Assembly: GCA_023151115.1 (NCBI GenBank)
Contig: JAKLJP010000021.1
Coordinates: 94,582 to 158,581, forward strand
Length of the DNA: 64,000 nt
Source of the DNA: Anaerolineae bacterium
GTDB lineage: Bacteria > Chloroflexota > Anaerolineae > 4572-78 > J111
Direction: 5' to 3'
In this document: piece after piece, positions 50,784 to 59,315 of the stretch
Numbering within the stretch: the first letter of the stretch is position 1
Layout: each line of letters begins with the position of its first letter
Made by a program: the position numbers and the translations under genes
Notes under the pieces: model-generated
What the model saw: only the letters and a program-made list of their open reading frames with translations
Database searches by the model: none
Told to the model about the DNA's origin: nothing

Positions 50784-53700
50784 TCAGCCTTCCGGCTTAA
50801 TGATTTCAGCCTCAAGCCGGTTGACCTCTGCCAGCAGCAGTTCATAACCAGCCTGCTCGGCCACTGAGCGGGCGGCGGCGAGATGGGCGCGCGCCTCGGC
50901 GGGGGGTAAAAGAGGAATGAGCCACAAGTGAATTTGGGTAGCCAGGTGGGGTAGATTTAATTCATCCGCTTGGGCCAGGGCTGAGGAAAGACAGTCAACG
51001 GCTAACTCACGCTGACCGCGCTGTTTGGCTACTAAGCCCAGATTAGCGGTCAGACCGGCGATGCGTTCGGGAATGGAAAACTGCTGGGCCAGAGCCAGCC
51101 CCTCACTAAAATGCTGTTCGGCGGCCGGCAGGTCATTTTGAGTCAGGGCAATTTCGCCCAGCGTAGACCATAAGTAGGGCAAAAGGGAGAGGACGCCTTT
51201 TTCTTGCGCCAGCGACAGGCCGCTGCGGGCATATTCGGCGGCAGCCGGATCACCGAGCAGGTGCAGGTGATAGGCCAGGTTATTATGGAACAGGATATGC
51301 CCCCGCAGCATAGCCTCATCTTCCAGGCTGCGGGTAATCTCAAGCGCGTCCCGATAATGGTTGATGGCCGCCGGCAGGTCGCCGCGCCGGGCCAGAGCAT
51401 TCCCTAACTCAAACTTGATTTGGTATAAAGCAACCACTCCCTCAGCCGGCTGAGACTCCTCAGCAGGTTGGCGGAGCAAAGCCTCAGCTTTTTGCAGGTA
51501 AACGATAGCGCCGGTTAGGTCAGCACCCCTGTGAGAGAGGGCCAGGCCGTAGAGATAGGCTGCGTTAGCGGCGTACTCTGGCCGGTTGGCGGCGCTGATT
51601 TCTTCGGCCAGGGCCAACACCTCGTCGAAACGGGTTTCCAGAACCAACGCCAGGCTCAGGTTCAAGTACAAAACGCCTTCATTAACCTGGCTGTGGCCCA
51701 TTTTAGCCAGGTCGAGCGCGGCGCGGAGGACTTCGGCGGCCCGGCTGAACTGACTGGCATGCAAACAAACCTGGCCTAAAGCGGCCAAAATGGGTTGGCG
51801 TTGAGCCGGTTCAGCGAACGACTCAGACAAGGCCAACGCTTGCTCAAAAAAAGTAACCGCCTCGCTCCAGGCGGCCAAATCAGAGGCCAGTTGTCCGGCG
51901 CGAAAAGCGTATTTAGCAGCTCGCTCCGGGACGCCGCCTTCGGCGTAATGTTGGGCCAGCAGCCCGGCCATCGAGTCCAGGCGATGCTGGCTGTAGACGG
52001 CTTCCATCGCTTCGGCCACCCGGCGGTGGAACAGGCGGTGGCGTGGTTCGCTAATCTCTTGAAAGGCGACTTCCATGGTCAGGTGGTGGTCAAAGCGGTA
52101 CACCGAGCCGGTGATGGGTTGGATCAGGCCCAGCGCTTGCAGCGTGTCCAGACTGTCCAACACCGCCGCATCCGACAGGGCAACGGCGTGAGCGACCACT
52201 TCAAACTCAAATTCGCGGCCAACGGCAACCGCCGCGTTTAACACCTGCCAATCGGCTTCGGAAAGTCGGGCCAGCCGGGCCTGGATTAAACTGTAAACTG
52301 TCGGCGGCACGATGGGCGCATCGGGTAACGAGGCCAGGTTGAGCGCGCCATCCGGCAGAAACAAGTTGTTCTCGCGGGCGTAACGGTCCAGTTCGGCCAG
52401 GATAAAGGGATTGCCTTCCGAACCCTGGGCCAGCCAGTCGGCCAGGGGATCGGCCTGGGTAGGGCTAAGCTGGCGGGCCAGGGCGGTAATCTCGGTGGGG
52501 GAGAGACGGTTGAGGGTGAGCCGTTCCAGACGGCCCTCACGGGTCAGGGTAGCCAAAAAAGTTGCCAGCGCCGAGCGCGGCTCGGCCGGGCGAGTGGTCG
52601 CCACAAAAAAGATCGGGGTGCTGCTCTGACCCGCTTTACGGATTAAATAGTTCAGCAGTCCCAGGGTGGAGGAGTCGGCCCAATGCAGGTCGTCCAAAGC
52701 CAGCACCAGCGACAGTTGGCGGGCCAGAGCCAGCACAAATTGGCTCACCCCTTCCCACAGGCGAATCTCATCGGTGGCCTGGGGCACAGCCGCCGGATCG
52801 TGGCCGGCGGGCGCTAATTCGGGCAGCAGACGAGCCGCTTCGGTTTGCCAAACAAGCGGAAGCTTGAGATTAGGGCGCACCGTAGACCAATCACAATGCG
52901 CTAATGCGCCCCGCAACGCCTCGATGATGGGGTGGTAAGGTAAGGAGGATTCTAGCTCGCGGGCCTGGCCGATAAGAATCAAGGCCGACTTTGGTTGAGT
53001 TTGAATAAACTGTTCCATCAAGCGCGATTTGCCAATGCCTGGCTCGCCTTCAATCAGGACAAGTTTGGAGGCAGCGGCCAGTTCGGCCAGTTTTTGCAGT
53101 TCCGCTTCACGCCCCACAAAAGGTAAAGCCTTAACCGCCGGGGTGAGACGCGGTTTCCCTTTCCCCAGCGTTAAGGGTGAGGGAACCGGCCAGATTTCGG
53201 GAGTGAGGGTATCGGTAATGATGGCGTCATAAATGGCGCGGGTTTCGTCCATGGGTGGGACGCCCATTTCGTCGGCCAGCAGTTGGCGAAAGCTTTCGTA
53301 GCGGCGAATGGCTCCGGCCCGGTCGCCGGCCAGGTAGTGCAAACGCAAGGCCAGCCGCTGCAAATCCTCCTGCAAGGGGTCGAAGGCCAGGGCCTGATCC
53401 AGCGTGTCCAGGCCGGCGCGATAATCCTGGCGAGCCTCATACAACTGGCTCAAGCGGGTCAACCCGCCGACCGCCAAACGGCGATAACGCTCCCGCTCAA
53501 TCATGGCCCAATCGTCAAACTCAGGCAGGTCGGGCAGGGTAAAGCCGCTGAGAAAATCACCCCGGTAGAAATCAAGCGTTTCTTTCAGAGGTTGAAGTTC
53601 AGGGGAAGGGGGTGCAAGCCGGGCTTCAAACGCGCGCGTGTCAACCCAGACTTCTGGCGCGAGGGCGAGGGTGTCGTCATCGGTTAGCAGCAGCGCGCCG

Positions 53701-53918
53701 AAGATTTTACGCAGGCCGTAAAGGGTGGCCCGCAGGTTTTGCTGCGCGGTCGAGCGCTCGTGGTCGGGCCAGAAGAAAGCCAGTAAATGATCCCTCGTGA
53801 GAGGAGTCGCGTGAGCGGCTACATAATAAATCAGCGCCCGGCTTTTGCGGCGCGTCATTGTCACCGGGCGCTGATCAAAACTAATTTGGGGTGCTCCGAA
53901 TAGGCGAATGGCTAACAT
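50784..53918 (-). CDS. SARP/BTAD-type transcriptional regulator with ATPase and TPR domains
   Basis: The 1044-residue protein has an OmpR-like winged helix (about 1-100, TRRKSRALIYYVAAH, DHERSTAQQNLRATLYGLRK), a bacterial transcriptional activation domain (about 110-250), an NTPase module (Walker A GEPGIGKSRLME near 296, Walker B LVLALDDLHWAD near 409) and TPR-like helices (about 620-1030). It is an AfsR/SARP-style activator common in Chloroflexota. It lies on the minus strand, convergent with the two-component system. The ATG has no clear ribosome-binding site. Targets cannot be read; the permease upstream on the same strand is a possible one. Confidence 0.88.
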   Translation of the reverse strand: MLAIRLFGAPQISFDQRPVTMTRRKSRALIYYVAAHATPLTRDHLLAFFWPDHERSTAQQNLRATLYGLRKIFGALLLTDDDTLALAPEVWVDTRAFEARLAPPSPELQPLKETLDFYRGDFLSGFTLPDLPEFDDWAMIERERYRRLAVGGLTRLSQLYEARQDYRAGLDTLDQALAFDPLQEDLQRLALRLHYLAGDRAGAIRRYESFRQLLADEMGVPPMDETRAIYDAIITDTLTPEIWPVPSPLTLGKGKPRLTPAVKALPFVGREAELQKLAELAAASKLVLIEGEPGIGKSRLMEQFIQTQPKSALILIGQARELESSLPYHPIIEALRGALAHCDWSTVRPNLKLPLVWQTEAARLLPELAPAGHDPAAVPQATDEIRLWEGVSQFVLALARQLSLVLALDDLHWADSSTLGLLNYLIRKAGQSSTPIFFVATTRPAEPRSALATFLATLTREGRLERLTLNRLSPTEITALARQLSPTQADPLADWLAQGSEGNPFILAELDRYARENNLFLPDGALNLASLPDAPIVPPTVYSLIQARLARLSEADWQVLNAAVAVGREFEFEVVAHAVALSDAAVLDSLDTLQALGLIQPITGSVYRFDHHLTMEVAFQEISEPRHRLFHRRVAEAMEAVYSQHRLDSMAGLLAQHYAEGGVPERAAKYAFRAGQLASDLAAWSEAVTFFEQALALSESFAEPAQRQPILAALGQVCLHASQFSRAAEVLRAALDLAKMGHSQVNEGVLYLNLSLALVLETRFDEVLALAEEISAANRPEYAANAAYLYGLALSHRGADLTGAIVYLQKAEALLRQPAEESQPAEGVVALYQIKFELGNALARRGDLPAAINHYRDALEITRSLEDEAMLRGHILFHNNLAYHLHLLGDPAAAEYARSGLSLAQEKGVLSLLPYLWSTLGEIALTQNDLPAAEQHFSEGLALAQQFSIPERIAGLTANLGLVAKQRGQRELAVDCLSSALAQADELNLPHLATQIHLWLIPLLPPAEARAHLAAARSVAEQAGYELLLAEVNRLEAEIIKPEG

Positions 53919-53985
53919 ATCCGCCTATTTTAGCCGTTCCAGTAGCAAAGTGCAATCTTAGGCAATGCCAAGAAAATGAAGCGTC

Positions 53986-54048
53986 GGTGCTCGTGGTGCG
54001 TGGTGCGTAGTGCGTGAATTTGCCACGCACCACGCACTACGCACCACG
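53986..54048. repeat. Heptamer-repeat hairpin (GTGCGTG family)
   Basis: Left arm GTGGTGCGTGGTGCGTAGTG (53993-54013) and right arm CACGCACCACGCACTACGCAC (54024-54044) pair over about 25 bases. It separates the FtsX-type permease from the SARP gene. Confidence 0.75.
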
Positions 54049-54059
54049 TATTTGTGTCT

Positions 54060-56468
54060 TCACACGTAGGCCAAACTCTCCCGCACACTGACCTGGGTGG
54101 CGTTGCGGGCCGGTAAGATAGAGGCCAGGGCGGAGATGAGGAGAATAATCACCAGCCAGATGAGCACGGCGCTAAAATCGTATTGGTAATCCAGATTAGC
54201 ATCAAACATAACTTGCCCCAGGGCATTAGCCAGGGAGCGAGCCACAACAAAGGACAGCGGCACGGCCAGCAGCCAGCTAAACAAGCCCTGCAAAATTCCT
54301 TCCAACACAAACATGCCCATAATTGTCCGGGAGCGGGCCCCGATGGCTCGCATGACCCCAATCTCCCGCGTCCGCTCGACCACGCCGATGGAGAGCGACC
54401 CCATCAGGCCAATACCGCCGACCAGAGCCACGATGATGGCCAGGGCCAGCAGCATGGTCGTCGTGATGCTGAACTGGCTCTCGGCCTCTTCGCGGTCCTG
54501 GATCATAGTACTGGCCTCAAAGTTGTTGATCTCCATTTCCCGGTCCTCAAACATGTTCTTGAGCTTGATAAATGTCGCTTCAATGGTTTCCGGGGTGCGG
54601 CTGGTGGTGCGTACGTGCAGCCGGGTCCCTTCGTTGTATTGTTTGGTGGCGGCGGCCACGGCCTGTAGCGGGGCGTAAATGGGGGTGGCGTCAAAGGGGT
54701 CATTAAAAATAGTTCGGTAGATGCCAATAACCTGCCATTCGGCATCACCTAACTCAAACAGGTTCAGGGTTACGGTGTCGCCGACCTCAATGTGGTTATC
54801 GTTGGCGGTGTCTTTGTTGATAACGATCACCCGGCCATCGCCCGGTTGAAACCATCGCCCGGCGATGATGAGGGGTTTATACATCACGCTGGCGGCGGGG
54901 ATGCCGATAATATTTGTGCCAATCCCGGCCTCTTTGAGACGCTGTCCTTGCTTCAAAATAGCCGCCGGAGCTTCATACCACAACTCGGCCTCGGCAATGC
55001 CGGATGTCGAGCGCAGCATACTCAGCACCCGATTTTGGCGCTGCGGGTCATCAAAACCCAGGCGGATATCAAAATGCCGCCGGTTCAGGTCGGTATTCAA
55101 GGTATACATCAGCGAAGCCGACAGGCTCATCACAATCAGGAACATCGTCCCTGCGCCGACCAGGACCAGTTGGGTCAGGGCCAGCCGGCCTTTGCGCCGG
55201 AACATATTGCCCAGAGTGATGGCATAGGCTGAGGCGAGCAGCCGGTTGCCTATGCGCTCTACCGTCCGGTCAAGCCAGTTGGAGCCGAAATCGCCGCCAA
55301 TGCCGTAGGTGGCGATGGCCGCCCGGACGGTCATGGCTGCGCCGGTGAACACGGGCCACAACGCGGCCAGGGCCGGGATGAGGGTGGCTGCCACGACCTG
55401 GTAGACAACCGCCCGGCTCGAAATCTGAAAGACCTCGTAATCAATGTTGAAGATGTTCAAAAACCATTGGGTGATGCTGAAAGCAACCCATGCACCCAGC
55501 GGCAGGGAGATGAGAAAAGCCAGCAGACCGTAAATCAGCACCGTGGCCAGGTAAATTTTGAGAATCACCCCGGTGCTGCCACCGATGGCCTTCATCATGC
55601 CAATCTGGTTAATTTGTTGGGTGATGAGGGCAGTCATGGTGTTGGTGACCAGGATAACGCTCATAATCAGCGAGATGACCGCCAAAATTTGCAAGACCAG
55701 GGTCAGGCCCTCCACAAAGATGCGCCCAAAGTGCTCCTGCGGGTCCTGATAAAAGGTAAGGGCCACGCCCACTCCCTCTTTGCCCAGGCGGTCTTTTATC
55801 TCCGAGGCAATCTCACGGGCCAATTCGGCGCTGTAAGGCGTGACTCGCACCCTTAGCTCGTTAAATTCTCCGGCGGGGATATTGAAACGTTCCAGCCCTT
55901 GCGCGTCGGTAAAGAACATAGCGTTCCCGCCAAACTGAGGCGGCTCGACCAGACCGGAACGAACTTTGCCGGTGATCGGCAGGGCGCGGTCGGTTTTGTC
56001 CAGTTCAAAGATAACCTCGTCACCGATGTTGATGTCGAAAAATTGACTGGAGAGGCGTTCGATGGCCAGGTTATCTTTCTCCGGCCACCTTCCTTCTTTC
56101 AATTGCAGGGTATCGTAGGTTTGCTCCTCGTAATCATCACGCATCTCCAGCAGACCGGCCCGCCATTCGTCCTCCGGCTTGAGCTTGTAGCGTATGGTCA
56201 CGCTATTCGAGACCTCAATATCTTCCACCCCGGCGATATTTTTCAGCCGGTCGGCGGTGTTCTGATCAATTCGCTCGGTCAGGGCCATCGTCACGTGCGA
56301 GGGCGTGATGGCCTGGTGTGCCTGATCCATGCCGGACAGCAGTTGATCCACCATGCCAAAGACCGCCCCAATGGCAAACACCCCCGCGGCAATACTCAGC
56401 ACCGCCAGCGTGGTGCGAACTTTGTTGTGCCACAAATCAAACCAGACTTTGCGCCAGATAACACTCAT
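54060..56468 (-). CDS. FtsX/MacB-type ABC permease, double module
   Basis: The 802-residue protein has the double FtsX layout: an N-terminal helix (about 18-38), an extracytoplasmic MacB-type domain and three helices (about 255-375). A second helix and extracytoplasmic domain then run from about 425 to 660. The last three helices are at about 675-790 (IIVALVGGIGLMGSLSIGVV, GALVLEGILQGLFSWLL-like). Such permeases pair with a LolD/MacB-type ATPase in export or lipoprotein release. No ATPase gene is adjacent, so the partner is outside the window or elsewhere. The gene lies behind a solo LuxR regulator gene, and both have the same heptamer repeat just upstream of their ribosome-binding sites. Confidence 0.88.
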   Translation of the reverse strand: MSVIWRKVWFDLWHNKVRTTLAVLSIAAGVFAIGAVFGMVDQLLSGMDQAHQAITPSHVTMALTERIDQNTADRLKNIAGVEDIEVSNSVTIRYKLKPEDEWRAGLLEMRDDYEEQTYDTLQLKEGRWPEKDNLAIERLSSQFFDINIGDEVIFELDKTDRALPITGKVRSGLVEPPQFGGNAMFFTDAQGLERFNIPAGEFNELRVRVTPYSAELAREIASEIKDRLGKEGVGVALTFYQDPQEHFGRIFVEGLTLVLQILAVISLIMSVILVTNTMTALITQQINQIGMMKAIGGSTGVILKIYLATVLIYGLLAFLISLPLGAWVAFSITQWFLNIFNIDYEVFQISSRAVVYQVVAATLIPALAALWPVFTGAAMTVRAAIATYGIGGDFGSNWLDRTVERIGNRLLASAYAITLGNMFRRKGRLALTQLVLVGAGTMFLIVMSLSASLMYTLNTDLNRRHFDIRLGFDDPQRQNRVLSMLRSTSGIAEAELWYEAPAAILKQGQRLKEAGIGTNIIGIPAASVMYKPLIIAGRWFQPGDGRVIVINKDTANDNHIEVGDTVTLNLFELGDAEWQVIGIYRTIFNDPFDATPIYAPLQAVAAATKQYNEGTRLHVRTTSRTPETIEATFIKLKNMFEDREMEINNFEASTMIQDREEAESQFSITTTMLLALAIIVALVGGIGLMGSLSIGVVERTREIGVMRAIGARSRTIMGMFVLEGILQGLFSWLLAVPLSFVVARSLANALGQVMFDANLDYQYDFSAVLIWLVIILLISALASILPARNATQVSVRESLAYV

Positions 56469-56481
56469 GAGGTTACTCCTG

Positions 56482-56519
56482 TGAAAATAGTAGTCAGTAA
56501 TCAGTAGTCAGTAGTCAGA
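56482..56519. repeat. Heptamer direct repeats (TAGTCAG) before the permease gene
   Basis: Four to five units of TAGTCAG/TAATCAG follow AAAATAG right behind the ribosome-binding region of the permease gene. The layout equals that before the MinD-like and LuxR-type genes. Confidence 0.6.
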
Positions 56520-56622
56520 AAGTAAATTCCATTGTCGGTGTCGTTCCGGTGGGATTGTCTGACTCCTCTGTATAGACGGCTTGAAGGGTGACACGTGAGG
56601 CGTGAGAATTTCTGCATCACTT

Positions 56623-56871
56623 TTACCCCAAACCCCCTTCCCAGAATTGGGTAAAATTGGGTTGAGGGGTGATGCCCAGCCGGCGGGCTTGCAGAGCTGC
56701 CTGGGTGCGGTTGCGCACATTCAGTTTGCCAAAGATGTTGTACACGTGCCGCTTGACCGTGCTTTCGGTAATATACAAACGCCGGCCAATTTCCCGGTTC
56801 GACGCGCCGGCAGTGAGCCATTGCAGCACTTCCCGTTCGCGTTCACTCAGAGATTCGATATACTTTTCCAT
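56623..56871 (-). CDS. Solo LuxR-type helix-turn-helix protein (GerE-like)
   Basis: The 82-residue protein is almost only a LuxR C-terminal DNA-binding domain: LSEREREVLQWLTAGASNRE, IGRRLYITESTVKRHVYNI and FGKLNVRNRTQAALQARRLG. It keeps the residues typical of MalT/GerE-type domains but lacks a receiver or ligand-binding partner. AGGAG sits 6 bases before the ATG, which argues for a real gene and not a remnant. The last 15 residues (TPQPNFTQFWEGGLG) come from a GGGTAAAATTGGG-type stretch. It may be a local regulator of the downstream permease. Confidence 0.78.
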   Translation of the reverse strand: MEKYIESLSEREREVLQWLTAGASNREIGRRLYITESTVKRHVYNIFGKLNVRNRTQAALQARRLGITPQPNFTQFWEGGLG

Positions 56872-56885
56872 CGTTTACTCCTTAA

Positions 56886-56921
56886 AAATAGTAGACGGTA
56901 GATGGTAGACAGTGGACGGGG
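56886..56921. repeat. Heptamer direct repeats (GTAGACG) before the LuxR-type gene
   Basis: GTAGACG-GTAGATG-GTAGACA-GTGGACG follows AAAATA directly upstream of the LuxR gene's ribosome-binding site. Confidence 0.6.
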
Positions 56922-56962
56922 AATTTATCCATCCGACTCCTGCATAAGTGATTGTCCAAAAA

Positions 56963-57020
56963 CAAGTTCCCCCCAAGTTCCTACAAGTTCCCAGGGAACT
57001 AAGGGAACTCATAGGAACTC
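56963..57020. repeat. GTTCC-type repeat hairpin
   Basis: AAGTTCCTACAAGTTCCCAG and CTGGGAAC... style units pair with GGGAACTAAGGGAACTCATAGGAACT-type arms. It belongs to the same family as the elements at 49281 and 50711. Confidence 0.65.
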
Positions 57021-57192
57021 AAAACGGGAGGTAAATTTAGACGTTGACTACTCTATAGCTTTGAACTTTGCCTAGCATAACGTTCAATTGTGAACAAGTT
57101 GTGAAGGCGAGATGAAGATATTGCAGAGGTCGGTGCTCAAGGGATAAGCCGTAACCATGTTGATCTTCCTTTTGTCTTTACGCTTCTACTTT

Positions 57193-58440
57193 TCAAAAGT
57201 TGCAGGCATTACCAGGGACGGGCCTCAGCCGCAAGAGCATCAGCGCGGCGCCGACAAACAGGACTGCGCCAAACCAATAGGGTGCGCCGGGCATCACCTG
57301 ATCATAGGCAACGCCAGCGGCCAGGGGGCCCAGCGCCGCCATCAATCCATTTAGAGAGGTGCTGACGCCGTTGACCTGGCCTTGTTCGTCTTGAGAAACT
57401 GAATTAGCAATCAGCGCACCCATGGTCGGGTAGATGAAGCCGGCGGCCACGCTTGCTACCGCTTGCAGCGGAAACCACAGCCAATAGGCCGGGGCCAGAA
57501 AGGTGGCGACCTGAGCAACAGCCATCACGCTGAAGCCGGCAACGGCCAGGCGTTTTTCGCCGAAACAAGGAGTCAGCTTGCCAATCATTCCTTGCGCTGC
57601 CCCCAAGGCTAGCCCAACCAGCACAAACAGCAGGCTCAAGGCCAGAGGACTAACGGCAAATTTATCTATGGCAAAGACCCCGGCTATGTTGTTGATGCCG
57701 TCGAAGGCAAAGGTAAAGAGAGCAAAGACCAGCAGCAGCATGCCCAGCGATGACCGGCGCAGCATGGTCCAGATTGAAGCAAAGGGGTTGATGTCGCTGG
57801 CGGTAATCTGGCCGGTAGCGCGTTGGTCGGGTGGCAGCGACTCCGGCAGAATCACCAGGCCGGCCAGCACGGCCAGCAGCGAGAGCACTCCGGCAGCAAA
57901 GGCCGGCGCAGCCAGGCTGATCTGGCTTAGTGCGCCGCCAAGGGCCGGGCCAAAGACAAAACCAATGCCAAAAGCCATACCGATCAGCCCAAAATTTTTG
58001 GCGCGCTCCTCCGGTGGGGTCACATCGGCGATGTAGGCCGAGACAATGGACATATTGCCGCCGGTCACTCCGTCAATCAGGCGGGAGAGCAACAGAACCC
58101 ACAGTGCGCCGCCAATGCCGAAGAGGAAGTAGCCCATGGCCGAACCGAATAAACAAATGAGCAGTACCGGCTTGCGCCCGTAGTGATCTGAGAGCCGCCC
58201 CAGCAGGGGGGCAGCCAGAAATTGGGCGGCGGCATAAATGACGGTCATTAACGTTACATAAATCGCTCCGGCCTCATACTGGCGCACCAGGAAAGGAATG
58301 ACCGGCAGCAGCAAAGTTAGACCGAGCAGGTCAAGCACCGCCACGCCAAAGATGAAAGCCAGGGCGCGGCGCGGTATTTGGCTAAATGTGTCCGAATTTT
58401 GGGATGGCGAAGCCATCCCCACCGTATTAGTGGATTCCAT
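57193..58440 (-). CDS. MFS transporter (TetA-like drug/H+ antiporter group)
   Basis: The 415-residue protein has 12 predicted membrane helices and the MFS signature motif A, GRLSDHYGRKPVLL, between helices 2 and 3. Motif C-like GFVFGPALGGALSQ sits in helix 5, typical of drug/H+ antiporters such as TetA. GGAG lies upstream of the ATG. The natural substrate is unknown. It lies on the minus strand, preceded by the paralogous beta-rich protein genes and followed by the repeat-rich region before the LuxR gene. Confidence 0.9.
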   Translation of the reverse strand: MESTNTVGMASPSQNSDTFSQIPRRALAFIFGVAVLDLLGLTLLLPVIPFLVRQYEAGAIYVTLMTVIYAAAQFLAAPLLGRLSDHYGRKPVLLICLFGSAMGYFLFGIGGALWVLLLSRLIDGVTGGNMSIVSAYIADVTPPEERAKNFGLIGMAFGIGFVFGPALGGALSQISLAAPAFAAGVLSLLAVLAGLVILPESLPPDQRATGQITASDINPFASIWTMLRRSSLGMLLLVFALFTFAFDGINNIAGVFAIDKFAVSPLALSLLFVLVGLALGAAQGMIGKLTPCFGEKRLAVAGFSVMAVAQVATFLAPAYWLWFPLQAVASVAAGFIYPTMGALIANSVSQDEQGQVNGVSTSLNGLMAALGPLAAGVAYDQVMPGAPYWFGAVLFVGAALMLLRLRPVPGNACNF

Positions 58441-58473
58441 AACTGTTTCTCCGTTTGTTGGTAAGATTGGGAA

Positions 58474-59304
58474 TTATTGGTATGTTACGGTCAACGAACT
58501 GGCCTCGCCGCTCAAGACGATGCTGTAACGATCCGGCGCGTGGTCGAAATCGGGTGTTTGCCAGGCCGATTTGCTGGCGAATTTGCGGTCGGCTACCTCG
58601 GCAGAATTGGTATTGCCGTGAATTTCCACGCGCAGCGGAACCTGGGCCGGGCAGCGGATCTCAAGCGAGCTGGCAATGGCGTCGTAATGAATGGGGACAT
58701 GTCCTACCGGCCGGTCCAGGGTGAGCATAATATGATTCATACTGCCATTGCCTTCTAGCCCGGTAAGCTGCACCTCCTGCAGGTTGATGATCAGGTTGGT
58801 CATGTGGCTGTGCAGCTCTAGCTGCCAGGGGACGGCGGCATTGAGGCTGAACTCCGCTCGCGGATGATCCCCCTGCTGCTGGTTCAGCCATTCACGCAGC
58901 GCGCCCAGCGAAAAGTAGTTGAAGCGGGCTGTAATCGTGCTCCCATCCACCCAAACACTGGGAAAGCTGCGAGCATAGCGGGCCTGGTACAGGTCAGCGC
59001 CCAAGTTGGCGCTGTTGATAATGAAGTAGGCCGCGAGTGTATCCACGATCAATTTACCTCGCTTGGCTTGTTCCAGCGGCGCTGAGGCTGTATATCCTTC
59101 GGTTTGGCTCGCCGGTTCGCCATCATCGGATGTCTGTTGAGCCGGTTGGCTTGCGTCCGGCTCAACGCCTGGCTGGTCGCTCAACAGGCGCTCAGCTTCT
59201 TCAGGGCTAAGTTCGCCCTGGCGCACTTTGGTTAATATCTCTAGTAATTCTGCGTCGCTTAGCCCCTTGCTGCCGGGCGAGATTGAGTCCATGATGTTGC
59301 TCAT
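58474..59304 (-). CDS. Beta-rich protein with N-terminal SHOCT-like helix motif (paralogue A)
   Basis: The 276-residue protein starts with a short helical segment (LSDAELLEILTKVRQGELSP-type, about 15-40) of the kind seen at the N-terminus of YvlB/LiaX-type and SHOCT proteins. A Gln/Ser-rich linker follows, then a repetitive beta region (about 80-276) reminiscent of DUF4097-like beta-solenoids. It shares NAAVPWQLELH and the general layout with the gene immediately upstream. AGGAG precedes the ATG. No signal sequence or membrane helix is visible. Role unknown; LiaX-like proteins sense envelope stress. Confidence 0.65.
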   Translation of the reverse strand: MSNIMDSISPGSKGLSDAELLEILTKVRQGELSPEEAERLLSDQPGVEPDASQPAQQTSDDGEPASQTEGYTASAPLEQAKRGKLIVDTLAAYFIINSANLGADLYQARYARSFPSVWVDGSTITARFNYFSLGALREWLNQQQGDHPRAEFSLNAAVPWQLELHSHMTNLIINLQEVQLTGLEGNGSMNHIMLTLDRPVGHVPIHYDAIASSLEIRCPAQVPLRVEIHGNTNSAEVADRKFASKSAWQTPDFDHAPDRYSIVLSGEASSLTVTYQ

Positions 59305-59315
59305 TGGTGTCTCCT

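Larger units (their letters stand above)
56872..57192. other. Gene-free 321-base region with two repeat families
   Basis: It contains heptamer repeats of the GTAGACG type (56886-56921) and a GTTCC-type hairpin (56963-57020), with no credible gene. The promoter of the LuxR-type gene should be here, but I cannot choose a convincing -35/-10 pair. Confidence 0.5.

Noticed and set aside
56623..56871. LuxR HTH as a fragment of a broken MalT-type regulator
   Set aside because: It has its own well-spaced AGGAG and a complete domain, and there is no remnant of an ATPase part upstream; treated as a real small gene.
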